Of a stretch of DNA of 64,000 bases, positions 57,637-64,000 are shown one piece after another. The position numbers were made by a program, and so were the translations under genes. Origin of the DNA: Isoetes taiwanensis (Eukaryota; Streptophyta; Lycopodiopsida; Isoetales; Isoetaceae); the NCBI GenBank assembly GCA_021234155.1, contig JAJEKV010000005.1:23513584-23577583 (forward strand), read 5' to 3'. Numbering within the stretch: position 1 is the first letter of the stretch; each line of letters opens with the position of its first letter. The notes beneath the pieces are model-generated. The model was not told where the DNA came from, searched no databases, and saw only the letters and a list, made by a program, of their open reading frames with translations.

Positions 57637-57971
57637 TAACCCTCGCGTATCTATTTGTCAGTTTTCGAAAGATTTTTTGGGGACATGTGGTCATCTTCTA
57701 TGGTTTGTTCCCGTAAGAAAAGAAATAGCACAAACTCTCTACAATTAGTTTTATATTGCGGGAGGGTATTCTCGCAAGGGTTGATAATAATATTCTTGTA
57801 TTGTATTATATAGAACTCTATAGTTTTGGCCAGGTTTGAGCTGCTTCTTCATTTTGGATGCAAAATTTCTATTTGAGAGTAAGGTATAGGGTTATGGTTC
57901 GAATAAGGAAATGGATCTTTCAAAATTGGGAAAGTTTTGGAGTTGAGACACGATGCTTCTAGTTTGTGGGC
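57637..57971. promoter_or_regulatory. Possible bidirectional promoter, amylase and divergent exon
   Basis: These 335 bases separate the amylase ATG (minus) from a possible first exon (plus, 57,972). No TATA box stands out. Confidence 0.3.
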
Positions 57972-58037
57972 ATGTCGAAACTGGCGGCCATCGTCTCTTC
58001 CTACGCTGGAGCAGTGGTTGCTACATGGAGCGAACAG
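57972..58037 (+). CDS. Possible first exon of an orphaned gene
   Basis: ATG then 22 codons (MSKLAAIVSSYAGAVVATWS and EQ) end at CAG followed by the donor gtgagg. It reads like a plant first exon. No second exon is visible: element C begins 326 bases later, so the rest of the gene may have been displaced or may lie beyond the insertion. No family is recognised. Confidence 0.3.
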
Positions 58038-58362
58038 GTGAGGGATCTTTGTGCTAGTTTACTTTAGTTTTTGCTCGTCCACTTGCTCAAGTCTGACATT
58101 ACTTTATACTTTGAGCCCGTGGCCAAGAAGACAAAAGTTTCTTAATCTCATTGTTTTAGTTTTCTTTTTCCTTTTTTATGCAATATCTCTAGGTGGCTGC
58201 AAATGCGCCCCTAGCTGGACATGATTGATGTATATTTGGTCTCATAGACCCAAGCGGTCTCCCGTAGACGTTAATATAATCTTTCTTTGCCAGTGAAAAC
58301 TGAAAGACAAAGCTGAAGAGCTAATCTTGGAAAGTGGTGGAGTTGGAGGAGCGGCCAAGTGA

Positions 58363-59790
58363 TGCCATGCTATGGCAGCATAGAAGAGCATAGCACATAT
58401 TGGTATACCTATGCCTGCATATTGATTTGAGCATTGAGATACAAGCACAAGAGATTTGAAGACTCACATCCCTACAGAGTACAAGTGGAAACTTGTTTGA
58501 AGAGCCAAGGTGAGGACATTCATGGAAGATCACACAAAGCATGCAAGGAAAGAAGATTCAAGCAAAGCAATTTGAAGTTTGGAAGACCCTTGAGTTGACT
58601 CGGTATGTGGTTTACTTTGAGTTCTTGGCATGAGCACTATTTCACGTGGTTCATATCTAGAGTTCATCACCTCAATCCTACTCAAGACATCCTACTTGCC
58701 TCATATTCCATGTCTCACCTTCATATTTTATAGCAAATTTGGCAAATAGCCTTTTCTCTAGTCAAAACATGCCAGTCATGCACCATTCACATTTTACACA
58801 CTCATTCTGTCACCACCATCTTGAACGAACGAAAAATTCCACTCAATTTGGCCGCTCCATGACCTAAGGTCATATTCTCTCTCTAAAAGTCAAAGTAGAG
58901 AGAGAAAGTGCACAAATTCCAAAAGGAAGTATGAAGACGTCAAGCAATCAAATTATTACACAAAAGTTACAAGTTCATGTGCACTAGTGCCAACTTGCTG
59001 CATCTCATCACCAAAGATTGCCAAATCACCATCCACATCATCACCATTGCCATGTCATCACACACACATGTCACCCTTCATGAAAAATTTATTCTTTCAA
59101 AAATTTCTCCTAAGTAAGTCATTTGGACTATTAAGGGGACATTTCACCATGCCACATCATCACTAATGCCTCAACATCACCACACACGTGTCACACACTT
59201 CATTTCCACCTCATCAAGAGTTTTGGCTAGAAAAAATACATTTTTCCAACTTGTTTGACTCATCACCATCTCATGTTGCCATGTCACCCTCCATTTGCCA
59301 ACTCACCATGACAACTTGCCACTTCACCATTTTTTACCCCATTTTGAGCCAAAAAGCCAAGTGTTCATTTTTGCAAAAAAGGTTCTTCTGTCATAGAGCA
59401 TCAAAAAAGATTCCATTTGCAAAAAAGAATTTTCAAAAAAGATTTCATATTGACCTTCATTTTTAGGTTCTTGGAAATCGTGCCAAAGTTCAAAGAGTAA
59501 AAAAAAAATCCTATCTACCCCCACCTTGGCCTAGACTCTCCCCCATCCAATCTTGGGAATCGTGCCAAAGTTCAAAGAGCAAAAAAAAAAAATTCCTATC
59601 TACCCCCCCTTCCTCCAGCTCTCCCCCATCTAATCTCCCCCCGCCACATGGTACACCCGGGCGTGTGGGGCGGTAACGGACCGAATCCCACGTGGGTATA
59701 GCACGTAATTTTAATAATCCATCTGGATTATTCCTTATATATCCATGTCTTCCTTCATGAAGACTGTCTGTGGGATAAATGGCCAATCCC
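58363..59790 (+). mobile_element. 5' LTR of gypsy element C
   Basis: It begins tgccatgctatggcagca (a slightly shortened palindrome) and ends near ctgtgggataaatgg. It shares tctagtcaaaacatg, ccacatggtacacccgggcg, cccacgtgggtatag and a ccttatatatcc TATA-like box (59,735) with the other LTRs. A duplicated phrase ggaatcgtgccaaagttcaa occurs at 59,472 and 59,552. Confidence 0.75.
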
Positions 59791-61209
59791 TAAAACCCAT
59801 GTCGTACCAAGATCCGTCTGATTGCCTGGAATTAACTGCCAAATCATCATGGAACACCCTCGGATCTGCTCATATTATGCCAAGAACTACTTAATTAAGC
59901 TAAAAGACAAGATTATAGACCAAAATTGCCAAGAACAGGCCGGGACATAGCAATTTGAAAAGGGAAGATGTTCACAAAGAAACTTCGGGGGCTTTGAGTG
60001 AAAAAATCAATCGACACTTCTCTTTTGGAGACTGGTTCTGAAGACTTATGCTTGAATCTACCTTCCGAGCTTCATAAATCTATGGATTACCTTATGCTAC
60101 CATTATATTTGCTGATTTGAAGACTGACTTGATCATGTACCCAAGACTACAGAGCTTGGGAATCTGTTCAATGAATGTGTGATTCTGAAATGAATGAAAA
60201 TTCGACCCTTGATGACATATCTGAGTATAATTTTCTCTCCACTTTTTGAGAAAGATAAAACAATAAATAAAGAACGAAAGTTTCAGATAAAAATTGTTCA
60301 TCTGGTGTTTGCTATGATTAAATCTCAACATATCCTACTATACAGGTTAAAATTCCATGTCATAATTAGATCAAGCTGCATTTAGAGTAAATCAGGAGTT
60401 ATTTTCATGCGAGGTTTTGTGTTTTTCGAGAAGCTAAATGCATTTGCAGAGAATTCTTCATGTAGACAAGAGCATATAAGCTGAAAAAACACAAAAATAG
60501 CATTCATATCCTGCCTGCCAACAGTAATTTAGCTTACTTTTGCATTCTTAAGCCAAAAATTGCATATTTAAGTCTATAGCTGCATTTCTAACCAACTAAG
60601 CAGTTACCCCTTGCTTGCAAACTATAAGAAGTTTTAGAATACATTTCAAAACCGAAAAAGATCTTCAAACAGTTGATTTGTCAAAATTCTGCTTGCTTTT
60701 TTTTTTCTGTGACAGATTGTCAAACCAAATCTTGAAATTTCAGGATATTTTGCACCTGTTTTTGCAAAAAGCGTGTTTGATCATTGTGTGCAGACATATT
60801 AGAAGGAGAACCAGGCATCAAAACACAAAAAGAATTCATATCTTTCGATCTGCAAAAAATTGCTCTCTGCCAGGGATATTGACCAAATTTTGACCCAGTC
60901 AGGAGTGCATATTTGAGTGATTTGTGCTTTTCATTTGGCATCTGACTTTTGGCCAAGCATTCTTCAGAACCTTGAGTAGCTTTAACATTTGAAATCATGA
61001 TTAAATCTTTGTTTGCTTGCAAATGGCATCAATCTTTCTAAAAGGCGCTCTTTTTCGATCTGAGAAGGTAGTTCCAAATTCGTGTTCAAGTTTTATTCTT
61101 GGAACTTAAGCAACTTGGAGGTTCTAAACCATTGAGGTTGAAGGTTTTGCCAGGAACAACTTCAACATTTTGGAGGTCCTACTGAGATCATTACCTGGAA
61201 TTTGAACAC
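59791..61209 (+). other. Leader of element C
   Basis: This is noncoding. The start (accaagatccgtctgattgcc) matches the leaders after 14,190 and, in reverse, before 46,200. The end (cttggaggttctaaaccattg...ttttgccaggaac) matches A and B. Confidence 0.6.
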
Positions 61210-62440
61210 ATGGCTCCCAGAAGAAACAATGAAACTTCGAGCATCTCTGAAGCACAAGAGAACAATGAGACCTCTGCTGCAGTACCAGGAGTGAGTATAC
61301 AAACAAATACAGGTATGCCTTGCCACTATTTTGAGTTGAACATGCCAATTCCTGCTCCCACATTTGATCCAAGCATGAATGCCAATAACTTTCTGAAAAC
61401 TTTTGAGAAGTACTATCAGGAATACGGACACAAGAAAGAATGTAAGTTTTCTGAGTTCAAGAAGTGTTTCAAAAATAATGAAGTAAGAGCTTGGTTGGAA
61501 TATATTATGAGTCTAGGAGCTAATTCATGGGATGAAATAGTTAAGAAATTCTTGGCAAAATTTGGTAAGCTGCTTGATCCTCAAGATTTGATCTTTGAAT
61601 TGCAAACCTTTCACATTAAACATGGTGAAAGTGTGCATTAGTATGTAGAAAGATTCAATCTTTATCTTGTCAAATGTCAAATCAATCAAGTATCTAATCA
61701 AACTTTACATCTTGTAGCTTCATTTATCAGAGGTTTGAGCAGCAGACCAAGACTACACAGGAAAATGCTTAAGATTCAGAAACAAGAAGGATTTGACACA
61801 ATACACAAAGATCTTACAAAGGCCACTGAGATTGCTGATATGATTTCCTATCTCCCTGATGATGTGCACTCACATCATGATCCTTTCTTTCCAGATTATG
61901 AGACCTGGGCCTGTGCCAATCTATGCTATTCAAAAGGACAAGAAGAAATAAAAAATGGAGGATGCAGAAGGTCCTGTAATTGATGTCAAGGCTGAGATAA
62001 CCAAGGTGTCTGAGGCTCTGGTTGAAGTAACAAAGCAACTTCAAGAAATGAAAAGTTCCAGACCTGAGAAGAGAATATACCCTACATGTGCTCATTGCTC
62101 AAGAAATACTCACTCATCATACTATTGCTGGTATAGGCCTTGCACCAAGTGTGGTAAGAGAGGGCATTTTGGTAAAGAATGCCCTGTTTGTGCTTTTTGC
62201 AAAGCAGTCATTGTGTCAAAGAATATTTTGCTAGACAAGAAAAATCTAAAGCTAATAAGCCAAGTGCCTCTATTAGATTTGTGCAGGAAATTGAAGAGCA
62301 AGAAGAAATCATGGCTGTGCACATGAGAGGAATGAATAATGCAAAAGACAAAGAGCAAGTTCAAGTGAATGAGGAAGCCAATGTGCTTAAACACAAGGAA
62401 AATGAACCAAATATGGTTGTACCTCCTCCCCCTTATCAGA
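61210..62440 (+). pseudogene. Gypsy element C: gag
   Basis: MAPRRNNETSSISEAQENNE begins the gag frame at 61,210. The gag domain is intact up to a TAG at 61,639-61,641, where element B has glutamine (GESVHQYMERF). The frame then continues. A frameshift occurs near 61,900. Knuckles CAHCSRNTHSSYYC and CTKCGKRGHFGKEC are present, and the third is cut after CAFCKA by a small deletion. It is homologous along its length to gag of element B. Confidence 0.8.
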
Positions 62441-62830
62441 AATGTTTGAGAAATGATAAGGAGAGTGAGGATTTTGAATCTTTGCTTAAAAATTCCGAAA
62501 TTAGTGTTGATTTGCTAACTTTGCGGAAAATTGCCCCATCCTATAGAAGAAAGGTTCTGAATCTGACCAAGGAGGATGAATTTGCTCTCACAAATCACAT
62601 TGAAGAGCATGTTCTGACTCAAGAAGACTATGATCCAGGAGCCTTTACATGTGTAGCCAGAATGGGTAAAAAGATATTGACCAAAGTGCTGCTAGATGGA
62701 GGATCACCACTTAATGTGATGCCACATCATATCATGAGATTGTGTGGTCTAGAAATTGACAAAAAAGCTCCTATGGTGTTAAAATCATTTTCAAACACTA
62801 AAATCAATTATATGGGAATAGTTTGGCCTA
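62179..62830 (+). pseudogene. Gypsy element C: end of gag and protease, truncated
   Basis: An open frame reads through VKEYFARQEKSKANKPSASI into the protease region with LLDGGSPLNVMPHHIMRLCG. Shortly after SFSNTKINYMGIV it is fused by a deletion directly to the RT start (LIKEELCKVKDA in the next frame), so the rest of protease and the whole additional RNase H are missing. Confidence 0.8.
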
Positions 62831-63291
62831 ATTAAGGAAGAATTGTGCAAAGTGAAAGATGCTGATGTGACCTCAGAAATAGTAAATCCAAAATGGTTGT
62901 CCTGCATTATGCCTATGGAAAAGAAAAACAAAACTATCAGAATTTGCATTGATTACAGAGATTTGAACAAGGCTACTATCAAAGAAGTTACCCTTTGCCT
63001 TTCTTGGAAGAAGTATTGCATGCTGTTGCAGGAAAAGAGAACTATTCTTTCTTAGATGGATTCTCAGGATTCAATCAAATAAGCATCAAGGAAGAGGATC
63101 AGCCAAAAACTTCTTTCATCACACCATGGGGAACATTTGCAATGAAAAGAATGCCTTTTGTACTGATGAATGCTTCAGCAACTTTCCAAAGAGCCATGGA
63201 TACTATCTTCAAGGATATGCCTCCAACAGCATTTCGAGTTTTTCTGGATGATCTTTGCTTAGGTACTTCTTGCAAAGATCATTTTGATTAT
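62831..63291 (+). pseudogene. Gypsy element C: reverse transcriptase, interrupted
   Basis: The RT blocks IRICIDYRDLNKATIK, FLDGFSGFNQIS, KRMPFVLMNASATFQRAMD and FLDDLCLGTS are split by a frameshift near 62,985. The sequence is cut at about 63,291 by a minus-strand LINE tail. Confidence 0.8.
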
Positions 63292-64000
63292 AGAATAGAA
63301 TAGAATAGAAATTAATATCCCTTGCGCCCTCAGGCCCCTGGACTTGTGTAGCATGGGCGAGCTCCCTGAAAGGGCGCTACTAGCACATCACGCTGATTTA
63401 ATGTAGCCTTTTTTGAAGGCTTATTTTTTCCTATTAGTACTAGCACCCCGCTTTACATCGGCTTCGTGGCCGTGCGGTGATGCGTCGTTATCAATCAGCT
63501 TTTAATTGAACAATTTGTGTGGGGTTTATGAGTCGCCTTGTGCGGTTCATATTACAAGCCCTCTTTCTCTGTGTATTTCTCGGTGTCTGATCATCATCCC
63601 CTGGATTGCGTCTGCCATATCTCTCATTGATTCTGTCCTTGTCATCAGAATGTGTACTGGTTGTCCTCATCTTATATTTTTATATTTGTCTCTGATGTCT
63701 CCGTATATCGGGCACTCATTAATCATGTGGTTCTCATCCTCCACTTCCCCAGTGTCGCAGATTCCACATGTTCGGCACTCCTTTTCCATTCCCCTCCACC
63801 TGTCCTTTTCAATTCTTAGATCATGACTCCCCATCCTGAATCTAGCCAGGATATCTCTTCTGGCCTTTCCTAGCAGGTCATCTCGGTACATATGGTGTCC
63901 TATCTGTTGTTCTGGGTTGAAGATTGTCATGAGCCAGAATGTCTTGGGTCCTGTGTGTTTTTGCAGCCATGCTTTTGTAGCTTTATCAGCCCATTCTTCA
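63292..64000 (-). mobile_element. LINE inserted in element C, running off the window
   Basis: On the minus strand the ORF2 C-terminus (63,930-63,667 open) reads MYRDDLLGKARRDILARFRM, GSHDLRIEKDRWRGMEKECR and TCGICDTGEVEDENHMINEC, which fits C-X2-C-X9-H-X4-C. The 3' end contains aggggcctgagggcgcaagg and a (tattc)n tail of about three units at 63,292-63,312. The region 63,320-63,660 holds the LINE 3' coding end and UTR. The 5' part lies outside the window. Confidence 0.75.

Overview
The window looks like nuclear DNA from a large, repeat-rich land-plant genome. A six-exon SWEET sugar transporter and a twelve-exon plant-type alpha-amylase lie among nested Ty3/gypsy LTR elements, L1-like LINEs with microsatellite tails, a probable Penelope-like element, satellites and decayed gene copies. 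The sequence alone does not fix the species. A seedless vascular plant (fern or lycophyte) is my guess from the intron and transposon mix, not a demonstrated result.

Layout. 1-64: 3' end of a gypsy integrase, then a decayed L1-like LINE on + (about 250-5,520, with 194-bp tandem units in its 5' region). 6,197-15,770: gypsy element A (+) with two LTRs, followed by a third, mostly deleted element. 16,994-18,260: SWEET gene (+). 19,330-21,640: tandem duplication of an unknown decayed gene. 22,000-25,400: LINE tails, a long (GA)n and two satellites sharing a GGGCGCCCGCCCA-type palindrome. 27,770-31,184: fragments and two convergent LTRs. 31,528-38,690: a GC-rich minus-strand cluster of H3-like gene, unknown ORF2 and gag. 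38,690-39,205: LINE 3' end. 39,205-47,545: gypsy element B (-). 47,649-49,400: Penelope-like reverse transcriptase pieces interrupted by a foldback element. 50,649-53,751: unidentified minus-strand exons. 54,487-57,636: alpha-amylase (-). 57,972: possible divergent first exon. 58,363-63,291: gypsy element C (+), interrupted by a minus-strand LINE that runs off the window.

The most striking item is the 405-codon gene at 35,335-36,552. Its protein begins with a perfect copy of the first ten residues of the histone H3 tail and ends with an H3 histone fold, with about 310 charged residues inserted between. The last helix of the fold (H3 C-terminus) is still encoded immediately downstream in another frame. 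It sits in a cluster with a zinc-knuckle gag and an unknown gene. The H3-like gene and the unknown gene have matching promoters: a TATAAATA box plus two 67-bp palindromes about 200 bp apart, with covarying stem bases. This looks like a mobile or domesticated element that carries a histone H3 mimic, here in a damaged copy. Its LTRs and any pol gene were not found.

The gypsy elements also stand out. They encode a second RNase H of archaeal/plant type placed before the reverse transcriptase, while the native RNase H after RT has lost catalytic residues in both readable copies. Nearly all mobile genes here carry stops or frameshifts.
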